NCBI GenBank assembly: GCA_945483525.1
Contig: CALYRV010000048.1
Location: 1-14,250 of the forward strand
Direction of reading: 5' to 3'
DNA: 14,250 nt
Source: an uncultured Verrucomicrobiota bacterium
GTDB taxonomy: Bacteria; Verrucomicrobiota; Kiritimatiellia; RFP12; UBA1067
Part shown: in pieces, positions 1-5,957 of the stretch
Numbering within the stretch: the stretch's first letter is position 1
How the letters are laid out: every line of letters begins with the position of its first letter
Made by a program: the position numbers and the translations under genes
The notes under the pieces: model-generated
Seen by the model: only the letters and a program-made list of their open reading frames with translations
Database searches by the model: none
Told to the model about the DNA's origin: nothing

Positions 1-9
1 GGAAAATTC

Positions 10-18
10 TGATATAAT
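10..18 (+). promoter_or_regulatory. Extended -10 promoter for the toroid/ABC unit
   Basis: TGATATAAT is a perfect extended -10 element (TGn + TATAAT at 13-18). Six bases separate it from the ATG at 25. With the usual 7-nt step from the last base of the -10 hexamer, the predicted first transcribed base is the A of the ATG, giving a leaderless mRNA. The -35 position would lie off the window edge. The same element recurs at 7101 and 8897, which raises confidence. Confidence 0.7.
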
Positions 19-24
19 ACCAAT

Positions 25-1098
25 ATGAATAGCTTCTTGAAATCTTTGATTATCTTACATTCTTCGCTTCTCGTTCTTCATTCTTCATTCGCATCGATTG
101 AGGATTCCCTTGCTCGTGGTGCTGATTACCTACTTTCGAAGCAGAATGAGGAGGGCTATTGGAGCGATAGGCAGATGCCCGCGCTCACCGCGCTACCGGT
201 CTGGGCGTTGACGGGAGGTGAAAAGGGAGCAGTGAGCAATGATCAGCTGCGGACGGCGATTAAGAAGGGAGTTGACTACGTGCTTTCGACTCAGCGTCCG
301 GACGGCGGATTCTACGTGCCGAAACCCGGGCGCGGCGGATCTGGCCTCGGCAACTATAATACGTCCGTTTGCCTTTCCGCGCTTTTCGACACCGGCATCG
401 CGCCTACAGATGCGATGCTGAAGGCGCGCGAATACATTGCGTCCTCCCAGCTCGTTGGTGATGATACGATGGCGGGAGGTTTCGGCTATGACAGAATTTC
501 GCGTCGTCGTTACGCCGATCTTTCCAATACCAGTTACGCGCTTTCTGCGATGGCGAAGACTGCATCGCTCGAAGAGCATCGTACGACGGGTAAGAAGGTG
601 GATCTGGATTGGGACAAGGCGATTGCGTTCGTCGATAATCTCATAAAGAAGGAGGGTCCGGACGCAGGTGGCGCCGCCTATAACGACCGCACTCCGCAGG
701 CCGGTAGCGAGACCAATTCGTCCGGCAAGGTCGCGCTTCGCGCCTACGGGTCGATGACTTACGCGGCGGTGCTTTCGATGTGCGCGGCAAGGCTCGACCG
801 CGGCGATCCGCGCGTCAGGCAGTCGCTTGAATACATGACCAAGAACTGGTCCGTGGACGAAAACCCCGGCATGGGCAATCAGGGGCTCTACTATTTCTAT
901 GACATCATGGCCCGTGCGCTTTCCGCCGCCGGTGTGGACAAGGTTGGCGAACACGAGTGGAAGAAGGAGCTCTCGGCGAAGATGATTTCGCTTCAGAAGG
1001 CGGATGGCTCATGGAGCAATGACAACAACCGGTTCTGGGAGGCCGATCCAGTTCTCTGCACCAGCTTCGCGATGCTGGTTCTGGAGCTCTGCCGGTAA
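25..1098 (+). CDS. Secreted prenyltransferase/squalene-cyclase-fold repeat protein
   Basis: A 357-residue exported protein of the alpha/alpha-toroid (prenyltransferase/squalene oxidase repeat) family. Residues 1-23 form a signal peptide (MNSFLK, then a hydrophobic stretch, cleavage likely after SFA). QW-like repeats follow: Q40..GYW46, STQRPDGGFY at 88-97, GGFGYD at 151-156 and LQKADGSW at 323-330. The catalytic DxDD of true squalene-hopene cyclases is absent and the chain is about half the length of those enzymes, so it is probably a binding or scaffolding protein, not a cyclase. The start is fixed by the promoter 6 nt upstream and by the signal peptide. It is followed after 12 nt by an ABC exporter ATPase, so joint work at the cell envelope is plausible but inferred. 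The signal peptide h-region is written in heptanucleotide repeats, and a second repeat patch lies at 223-243. Fold call is firm; the molecular role is unknown. Confidence 0.8.
   Translation: MNSFLKSLIILHSSLLVLHSSFASIEDSLARGADYLLSKQNEEGYWSDRQMPALTALPVWALTGGEKGAVSNDQLRTAIKKGVDYVLSTQRPDGGFYVPKPGRGGSGLGNYNTSVCLSALFDTGIAPTDAMLKAREYIASSQLVGDDTMAGGFGYDRISRRRYADLSNTSYALSAMAKTASLEEHRTTGKKVDLDWDKAIAFVDNLIKKEGPDAGGAAYNDRTPQAGSETNSSGKVALRAYGSMTYAAVLSMCAARLDRGDPRVRQSLEYMTKNWSVDENPGMGNQGLYYFYDIMARALSAAGVDKVGEHEWKKELSAKMISLQKADGSWSNDNNRFWEADPVLCTSFAMLVLELCR
53..90 (+). repeat. Heptanucleotide array encoding the signal-peptide core
   Basis: Reads as consecutive 7-mers TCTTACA, TTCTTCG, CTTCTCG, TTCTTCA, TTCTTCA, then TTC. 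It encodes the near-repeat LHSSLLV / LHSSF, a 7-residue (21-nt) period, inside the hydrophobic region of the signal peptide. Confidence 0.75.
223..243 (+). repeat. Short heptamer patch (GGGAGCAGTGAGC class)
   Basis: Three degenerate 7-mers, AAGGGAG, CAGTGAG and CAATGAT, encode a loop in the toroid protein around residues 67-73. The 14-mer at 224-237 is the reverse complement, with one mismatch, of 6900-6913 inside the phosphodiesterase gene. Confidence 0.5.
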
Positions 1099-1110
1099 CA
1101 GGGGTTAAAC

Positions 1111-1833
1111 ATGAAAGCGTTAAAGGCATCTGGTGTTGGTTATAAGTACGGTGAACAGGAGGTTCTGAAGGACTTCGAGCTCGAACTCGATGCCGGCGAT
1201 TTCGTCGCGCTGATGGGTCCGTCGGGGAGCGGCAAGTCCACGTTCCTCCATCTCGCCGCCGGACTTCTCCAGTGCCAGTCCGGCGTAATTGAGATCGGTG
1301 GTGAAAACATCGCCGCGATGAGCGACACCAAGGCGACGATTTTCCGCCGTCGCCACGAAGGCGTGATCTTCCAGTCCTTCAACCTGATGGAGAATTTGAC
1401 GGTCGAGAAGAACATCGCGCTGCCGTTGAAGCTGGATGGGAAGTTGAAGTGTGAAGTTGAAGAGCGGATGGAAGAGCTGTTGAAACTGTTGGGACTGGAA
1501 GGGAAGGCTCAGCGGTTGCCGCGGGAACTGAGCGGCGGCGAACAGCAGCGCGTCGCGATTGCGCGGGCGTTATTCGCGAAGCCCGAGGTGGTGCTGGCGG
1601 ACGAGCCGACCGGCAATCTCGACGCGAAGTCTTCGAAGGCGATTTGCGAGCTTCTCAAGGAAGTCAATAAGTCCGAACGAAGCGCAATCCTCCTCGTCAC
1701 TCACGATCCTCAGGTCGCGGCTGCGGCGAAGAAGGTCGCGTTCCTCAAGGACGGTTCCATTGCTGCGATCCACGAGACCAATGGAGATGCCGAGAAAGTG
1801 TCCCACTTATATCTCGATACCTTCAGCAAATAG
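1111..1833 (+). CDS. ABC transporter ATPase, LolD/MacB type
   Basis: A 240-residue cytoplasmic ATP-binding subunit of the LolD/MacB/FtsE-like family that powers FtsX-type permeases. Visible motifs are Walker [10 protein letters not shown] (36-44), Q-loop FQSFNL with Q88, signature LSGGEQQ (140-146), Walker B VVLADEP (160-166), D-loop NLD (169-171) and the switch His in THD (197-199); all catalytic residues are present. Length is normal for the family. It starts 12 nt after the toroid gene with a weak AGGGG at 1100-1104, and the permease follows 44 nt downstream, so the three form one operon. Residues 110-118 lie on a heptamer-like repeat patch that slightly lengthens the helical subdomain. 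Such pairs typically extract or export lipoproteins, peptides or lipids; the substrate cannot be told from sequence. Confidence 0.95.
   Translation: MKALKASGVGYKYGEQEVLKDFELELDAGDFVALMGPSGSGKSTFLHLAAGLLQCQSGVIEIGGENIAAMSDTKATIFRRRHEGVIFQSFNLMENLTVEKNIALPLKLDGKLKCEVEERMEELLKLLGLEGKAQRLPRELSGGEQQRVAIARALFAKPEVVLADEPTGNLDAKSSKAICELLKEVNKSERSAILLVTHDPQVAAAAKKVAFLKDGSIAAIHETNGDAEKVSHLYLDTFSK
1441..1465 (+). repeat. GAAGTTGAAG-class repeat inside the ABC ATPase gene
   Basis: Degenerate units AAGTTGA, AGTGTGA, AGTTGAA and GAGC encode KLKCEVEE in the helical subdomain. The reverse complement shares TCTTCAACTTCA and ACTTCAACTT with the intergenic array at 1843-1874. Confidence 0.55.
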
Positions 1834-1842
1834 TTATCGCCA

Positions 1843-1874
1843 TTCTTCAACTTCAACTTCGAACTTCAACTTTG
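1843..1874 (+). repeat. CTTCAA-class array filling the ATPase-permease gap
   Basis: Units of CTTCAA and CTTCGAA (6/7-nt spacing) occupy most of the 44-nt gap between the ATPase stop and the permease ATG at 1878. They are the inverted counterpart of the patch at 1441-1465. No Shine-Dalgarno is visible here. Confidence 0.6.
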
Positions 1875-1877
1875 TTC

Positions 1878-4127
1878 ATGAAGGTCCGTCATGTCTGCGC
1901 AATCCTCGGAATCGCCATCGCCGTCGGCGCGGTGGTGTTCGTCCGGTCGCTGATCGCGACGAACGATCGTCAGTCCGTCGCCGTCGCGGAGCGGCTGCTG
2001 AAGGCGCTGCCTGTCGCAACGGATGCGAAAGTCGCGACGCTGCAGCTCGACTTCCGTCCCGAAGGACATGTTCTCCAGGGTCCCCCCATGATCGCGATGA
2101 TCGCGACGCGAACCGGGGAATTGGGAACGGGGAATGGGGAATTGGGAACGGGGAATGGTGTTATTGTCAGCAAGGCGGTCTTCGCGCAGCGGAAGGTGAA
2201 GGAGCTTCCAGGGATCGGCGAAGAGCTGACGTTGGTGGGACGCAAGGGCGCGTACAAGGTCCGGATTGCCGGATACCTCGACTGGGAACGTCCGGTCCGC
2301 GGATATCCCAATATGTTCATCTCGCCGGAGACCGCGGCGAAGATCGACGAGGAATGGAACGGATGGGAACCGAAGACGGCGGAAGAACTTGCGCCGATGT
2401 TCCGCAGCGATGCGGGACGTAACATGGACCGCTCTAAGCCGCTTCTTCTCTGGGCTGCGGCGCTTACCGCGCTTGCGCTCCTGCTCAATTCGCACTTCCT
2501 CACGATCGAGTCCCGCCGCAGGGAGTTAGCCACGCTGCGGATGCTCGGCATGACCCGAGGCAGGGTATGCCTGATGATGCTGGTCGAGTCGCATGTGCTG
2601 GCGGTTATCGGAGCGGTGGCCGGGTGGTTGCTGTCCATCGTCGCGCTCTGGTTGTATGTCAAAGCCGATCCGGCGACCTTCCCGATGGGGATGTCGGTCG
2701 ATCGGCGGTGCCTGGGCTATGCCTTTGCCGGAGCGGTGCTCGTCGCCGTCGTCGCGACGCTGATCGCGATGAAGAGCGCGCTCGCGGTGAAGCCGCTTGA
2801 GGCGGCCTCTAACCGTCCCCCGAAGCCCCGCCGTATCGGCATGCTCATCGCCTTCGCCTGCGGATTTGGCGCGTTTGTCGCAGTCGAGGTCTGGGGCTGC
2901 TCGCTCACCAAGCCGTTCATTCCATCAATAGAGTGGCCGGACGCGATCGTCTCGATTCTCCCCGGGGGAGTTTCGAGCTTCGATATCGAGAAGTTGCAGA
3001 AGCTTCCCGGTGTAAAGAAGATCGCTGAACTCCAGCCGCTGCAGGTGAATCTTGATCCGCTGGAGGAGTTGAAGGGGCCGGTCAGTGAAGAAGGAAGAGT
3101 GAAGAGTGAAGAGTTGCGGAAGAAGAATTCTTCAAAGGGGGGATTCGGTGGACGCGGAAAGCAGTATCGCAATGCGCTGTTGCTTGCGTCCGACTGGCTC
3201 CCGGATTTTAAACTGTCCGCTGTACCACTACCACTTTCCACTACCACTCTCGCCGAGGAATTGCAAAAAGGCGACAACTGTATCGTCACCGAAATGATGG
3301 CTCGCGCTCACGGATGGAAGGTCGGGGACTTCGTGAAGCTGGATTGCGGACGCAACCTCAAGATGGCGCTCAAGATCATCGGCATCGTCGATCTTAACTG
3401 GCACATGGTGACGTCGCGCGGACTGGTCCGTGGACTGAACCGGATGCCGGTGAACACCGACGGACCGGTCTTCGTCTCTTTCGACACGCTCTCCGCGTGC
3501 GATGCGCGTCCGCAGGAGTTCGTCCATATGACGCATCTGTGGCTCAGTTACGAGCCGGAATTCCTCGCGAAGCACGGTCCGTTCCCTGCGGGACGCATCG
3601 TCGAGAAGGAGATTGTTGAGGCGCTTGGCGGAGCGTATCGCGCGGATAAGGACGGAGAGGTGCATGGTAATACGGTGCGGCTGCATTCTCGCGACGAGGT
3701 CGCGGACGGCACGCTCGCGCACGGCAATCAGCTCGTCGGCGCGATGGCGCGGGTTCCGTTCATCTTCATCGCGGTGATTTCACTTGGCCTCATCGCGATG
3801 CTGGTCGCGTCCGCCGATGCCCGTCGTCGCGAGTTCGTGACGCTCCATGCGGTCGGTGCGACCAAGGCGTATCTTGCGATGCAGTTGGTGTACGAGGCGC
3901 TGAAGGTCGCGCTCTGGGGTGTCGCGCTGGGGGCCGCTGGTGGGGCGCTCGCGGGATGGCTCTTCACCACCGGAACGCGTGCAGCGATGTCTAATTGGGG
4001 CCTTCCCGCCGCCTTTGATTTTCCTGCTGTCGTGATTATCGAGGGGGCTCTCGGCGCGCTCGTCTTCGCGCTCGTCGTCGCGGTGCCTGCATCAATGGTG
4101 ATAATCTCCCGCGCCTTTCGACGTTGA
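1878..4127 (+). CDS. ABC exporter permease with two FtsX domains
   Basis: A 749-residue inner-membrane permease partnering the preceding ATPase. Layout: a first membrane segment (about 5-25), a periplasmic domain, a three-helix FtsX core (about 188-207, 236-262, 282-303), a second N-terminal-type helix (320-342), a second periplasmic domain, and a final FtsX core (about 626-645, 672-697, 717-743). Both cores carry the conserved post-helix pattern: R-R-x-L-A-T-L-R-x-L-G-M at 214-225 and R-R-x-F-V-T-L-x-A-V-G-A at 650-661. ATG 1878 is preferred over the in-frame TTG at 1872, which falls within a repeat array. Three in-frame low-complexity inserts are present: residues 80-93 (GELGTGN twice), 403-413 (SEEGRVKSEEL) and 447-457 (SAVPLPLSTTT), all in predicted periplasmic parts. 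Substrate unknown; possibly lipoprotein or lipid release. Confidence 0.9.
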   Translation: MKVRHVCAILGIAIAVGAVVFVRSLIATNDRQSVAVAERLLKALPVATDAKVATLQLDFRPEGHVLQGPPMIAMIATRTGELGTGNGELGTGNGVIVSKAVFAQRKVKELPGIGEELTLVGRKGAYKVRIAGYLDWERPVRGYPNMFISPETAAKIDEEWNGWEPKTAEELAPMFRSDAGRNMDRSKPLLLWAAALTALALLLNSHFLTIESRRRELATLRMLGMTRGRVCLMMLVESHVLAVIGAVAGWLLSIVALWLYVKADPATFPMGMSVDRRCLGYAFAGAVLVAVVATLIAMKSALAVKPLEAASNRPPKPRRIGMLIAFACGFGAFVAVEVWGCSLTKPFIPSIEWPDAIVSILPGGVSSFDIEKLQKLPGVKKIAELQPLQVNLDPLEELKGPVSEEGRVKSEELRKKNSSKGGFGGRGKQYRNALLLASDWLPDFKLSAVPLPLSTTTLAEELQKGDNCIVTEMMARAHGWKVGDFVKLDCGRNLKMALKIIGIVDLNWHMVTSRGLVRGLNRMPVNTDGPVFVSFDTLSACDARPQEFVHMTHLWLSYEPEFLAKHGPFPAGRIVEKEIVEALGGAYRADKDGEVHGNTVRLHSRDEVADGTLAHGNQLVGAMARVPFIFIAVISLGLIAMLVASADARRREFVTLHAVGATKAYLAMQLVYEALKVALWGVALGAAGGALAGWLFTTGTRAAMSNWGLPAAFDFPAVVIIEGALGALVFALVVAVPASMVIISRAFRR
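2115..2156 (+). repeat. Six-heptamer array, perfect 21-nt tandem duplication, in permease
   Basis: Six 7-mers in the order GGGGAAT, TGGGAAC, GGGGAAT, GGGGAAT, TGGGAAC, GGGGAAT. Positions 2115-2135 and 2136-2156 are identical. They encode residues 80-93 exactly, GELGTGN twice, in the first periplasmic domain. The same unit makes up the array at 5922-5957. Confidence 0.9.
3084..3115 (+). repeat. GAAGAGT heptamer array in permease
   Basis: GAAGAGT occurs three times in tandem (3094-3114), preceded by a related AGTGAAGAAG. It encodes part of a charged linker (residues 403-413). A 12-nt palindrome, GAAGAATTCTTC, follows at 3122-3133 and may belong to the same insert. Confidence 0.8.
3216..3248 (+). 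repeat. 33-bp CCACTACCACT element, copy 1 (permease)
   Basis: Matches 5370-5402 in the methyltransferase gene at 30 of 33 positions (mismatches at element positions 9, 17 and 22), in the same reading frame. Here it encodes SAVPLPLSTTT (residues 447-457). Internally it has a 7-nt rhythm. Confidence 0.85.
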
Positions 4128-4130
4128 TTT

Positions 4131-4139
4131 TGGTAGAAT
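4131..4139 (+). promoter_or_regulatory. Extended -10 promoter for the ebo-like unit
   Basis: TGGTAGAAT is TGn plus a one-mismatch -10 hexamer (TAGAAT, 4134-4139), only 4 nt after the permease stop codon and 7 nt before the ATG at 4147. The predicted first transcribed base is 4146, so the mRNA is almost leaderless. No TTGACA-like -35 is seen at 15-18 nt spacing. Confidence 0.55.
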
Positions 4140-4146
4140 ACAATCA

Positions 4147-4875
4147 ATGTTGAAGTCTTGGCTAAAGCTTTTCCGCGTCATTAATCTGCCGACTGTTCCT
4201 GGCGATGTTCTCGCTGGTGCTGCGTCGTTCTCGCTTGTCGGTAACTGTTATGCGCCGGTGTGGGTCGCATGTGCGGCCGGGCTTTCGGTGCTGATTTACA
4301 TGTTCGGATTAATTGATAATGACATTGTCGGTGCTAACTCCGATATCGGGCGCCCCATAGCGGACAGGGAAATCTCGCTCAATGTCGCACGAGCGGTCCG
4401 TTTCGTTATCCTGCTAGCGGTGTTGATAGTTGCTGGATTGGTCGGGTTGCCGGTGGACTGGTACTGGGCGGCATTCGTTTTGATCATTGCGATTCTGGTC
4501 TACAATCGCACGAAGTCTGCGCTCCTTATGGGCTGCTGCCGCGGACTCAACGTCGGCTGCGGCTTTGCGGTAGGGAGCGGGGCGGCGGAGTCGGTCTGGT
4601 TGGACTGGCGGCTGCTGGTGCCGTTCGCTGTTGCTGGGATCTTCACGCTCTACATCGCGGCGGTTACCAAGTACTCGGAAGGCGAGGAGCATGATCCTGT
4701 GCGCAAGGTGCGGGTTGGCATGCTGATCGGCGCCCATGTCTACCTTCAGCTCTTGACGCTGATCGTCTTCGCTCTGCTCGTGCCGTCAACCGTCCCGCTG
4801 ATGGTCGCCGGCGCGATTTTGCTCGTCGTCTTGAGAATCCTTAAACATACCATGCCGGGAGTATCCGCATCATGA
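4147..4875 (+). CDS. UbiA-family prenyltransferase (EboC-like)
   Basis: A 242-residue polytopic membrane protein of the UbiA aromatic prenyltransferase superfamily, with about seven hydrophobic helices. The N-terminal RVINLPTVPGDVLAG (10-24) and the stretch LIDNDIVGANSDIGRPIADR (55-74) place it near EboC-type UbiA proteins. The usual first metal/diphosphate motif NDxxDxxxD reads N58-D59-I-V-G62-A-N-S-D66, so the middle Asp is Gly. YNRTK (119-123) corresponds to the conserved Y-x-x-x-K segment. The second Asp-rich motif is replaced by YSEGEEHDP (176-184). UbiA enzymes transfer prenyl groups to small aromatic or polar acceptors; with one Asp missing, activity is uncertain. It overlaps the next gene by four bases (ATGA), so the two are translationally coupled. 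Family call firm; EboC assignment moderate. Confidence 0.82.
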   Translation: MLKSWLKLFRVINLPTVPGDVLAGAASFSLVGNCYAPVWVACAAGLSVLIYMFGLIDNDIVGANSDIGRPIADREISLNVARAVRFVILLAVLIVAGLVGLPVDWYWAAFVLIIAILVYNRTKSALLMGCCRGLNVGCGFAVGSGAAESVWLDWRLLVPFAVAGIFTLYIAAVTKYSEGEEHDPVRKVRVGMLIGAHVYLQLLTLIVFALLVPSTVPLMVAGAILLVVLRILKHTMPGVSAS

Positions 4876-5918
4876 AGTCCATTCAGGAAATCGTCGATCT
4901 CGCCAGTGCCTATTACGGTAGTGCCGTCCTTTTCGCCGCCATTGACAATGACGTGTTCGCACGCGTCGAGCAGGGCGAGTTCAACGCGGCAGAACCGCCG
5001 CGGGGGATGCGGTTGCTGCTGGATGCGTGCGTCGCCGAAGGACTGTTGGAGAAGACGGATGGCAGGTACGTCAACACCCAGGCCGGGAAGATGGCGCTGA
5101 TTCCAGGCGGTCCGGCGGATCTTACCAAGGCGATCCGCTACAACCGCGACGTCTATCCCGCGTGGGGCAGGCTTGCCGAGTTCGCTAAGACCGGTAAGCC
5201 CGTGGAGCGTCCCGAGCTCCACCTCGGCGAAGACGCCGCACGGACCAAGGCTTTCGCCGCCTCGATGTTTGGACGTGCGATGGGCATCGGCAAAGGCGTC
5301 ATCCCGATGCTTGATTTAGTTGTAGTTGAGAGTGGTAGTGGTACAAAGGCTGATAAAGCTCTTGATGATTCCGCTGTGCCACTACAACTTCCCACTACCA
5401 CTATTCACGTCCTCGACCTCGCCGGTGGACCGGGCGCGTACGCGATTCTGATGTGTCAGGCGAATCCCGGGATGAAGTGCGTTACGGTCGATCTTCCCGC
5501 GATCTCCGCGGAGGCGCAGGGCTATGTCGCGAAGTTCGGGCTTGCTGACCGCATCGAGTGCCGCGCGGGAGATTATCATACGGACGAATACGAGTCCGAG
5601 GCCTATGATGTCGTCACGATCTTCGGCGCCCTCCACCAGGAGTCGCCGGCGCAGATCGTCGACATCCTCAGGCGTGCGCATCGCGCGCTCAGGAAGGGCG
5701 GGAAGGTGGTGGTACTCGACATGATGACGGACTCCACTCACACCGTTCCGAAGTTCTCCGCGCTCTTCGCGGTCAATATGGCGCTCACGACCGAAAACGG
5801 CTGGGTGTTCGCGGACAGCGAGCTCAAGGAATGGATGCGTGAGGCGGGATTTGTTCCCGGCGAGACGAAGCGGGTTCCTCCACCGATGCCGCACTGGATC
5901 GTCGAGGGGTCTAAGTGA
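4872..5918 (+). CDS. SAM-dependent O-methyltransferase with dimerisation domain
   Basis: A 348-residue class I methyltransferase of the Methyltransf_2 type. Residues 1-80 form a winged-helix dimerisation domain; the Rossmann domain begins with VLDLAGGPGAYA (180-191, SAM-binding motif I), followed by D207 of CVTVDLP, AGDYH (232-236) and the motif around LRKGGKVVVLDMM (273-285). Relatives methylate hydroxyls of small aromatic metabolites; the substrate here is unknown, but its position between a UbiA prenyltransferase and an EboF-like phosphodiesterase suggests a small-molecule pathway. Start ATG 4872 overlaps the upstream stop; weak GGGAG at 4857-4861. Residues about 149-178 (VVVESGSG to LQLPTTT) are an in-frame insert made of two inverted repeat elements, placed just before motif I where homologous enzymes have a short linker. 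Confidence 0.9.
   Translation: MKSIQEIVDLASAYYGSAVLFAAIDNDVFARVEQGEFNAAEPPRGMRLLLDACVAEGLLEKTDGRYVNTQAGKMALIPGGPADLTKAIRYNRDVYPAWGRLAEFAKTGKPVERPELHLGEDAARTKAFAASMFGRAMGIGKGVIPMLDLVVVESGSGTKADKALDDSAVPLQLPTTTIHVLDLAGGPGAYAILMCQANPGMKCVTVDLPAISAEAQGYVAKFGLADRIECRAGDYHTDEYESEAYDVVTIFGALHQESPAQIVDILRRAHRALRKGGKVVVLDMMTDSTHTVPKFSALFAVNMALTTENGWVFADSELKEWMREAGFVPGETKRVPPPMPHWIVEGSK
5319..5345 (-). repeat. Left arm of inverted repeat (CCACTACCACT element, reversed)
   Basis: On the minus strand this reads TGTACCACTACCACTCTC (5345 to 5328), 17 of 18 identical to 3221-3238. With the plus-oriented copy at 5370-5402 it forms an imperfect inverted repeat (20 of 26 pairs between 5319-5344 and 5376-5401) around a loop of about 31 nt. 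Confidence 0.75.
5370..5402 (+). repeat. 33-bp CCACTACCACT element, copy 2 (methyltransferase)
   Basis: 30 of 33 identical to 3216-3248 and in the same frame, encoding SAVPLQLPTTT (residues 167-177). It forms the right arm of the hairpin-like insert in this gene. Confidence 0.85.
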
Positions 5919-5921
5919 AGC

Positions 5922-5957
5922 GGGGAATGGGGAATTGGGAATGGGGAATAGGGAATG
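5922..5957 (+). repeat. GGGGAAT heptamer array supplying the next gene's start codon
   Basis: Five 7-mers, GGGGAAT, GGGGAAT, TGGGAAT, GGGGAAT and AGGGAAT, then G. The array begins 3 nt after the methyltransferase stop. The last AAT-G junction provides the ATG at 5955, and the purine-rich units upstream could act as a weak ribosome-binding region. Confidence 0.9.

Noticed and set aside
193..954. Minus-strand open frame opposite the toroid gene
   Set aside because: No recognisable domain or start signal; the plus-strand protein has a signal peptide and QW-type repeats.
2115..2156. CRISPR-like array
   Set aside because: Units are 7 nt without spacers and lie in a coding frame; no cas genes are present.
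1559..2422. Plus-strand 287-codon open frame spanning the ATPase-permease junction
   Set aside because: Arg/Ser-rich out-of-frame translation overlapping two genes that have complete motifs.
1866..2662. Overlapping minus-strand open frames opposite the permease N-terminus
   Set aside because: Low-complexity readings of the antisense strand, including the antisense of the heptamer array; no supporting signal.
3122..3133. 12-nt palindrome GAAGAATTCTTC as an operator
   Set aside because: It lies well inside a coding sequence next to a GAAGAGT array and is more simply part of that repeat insert.
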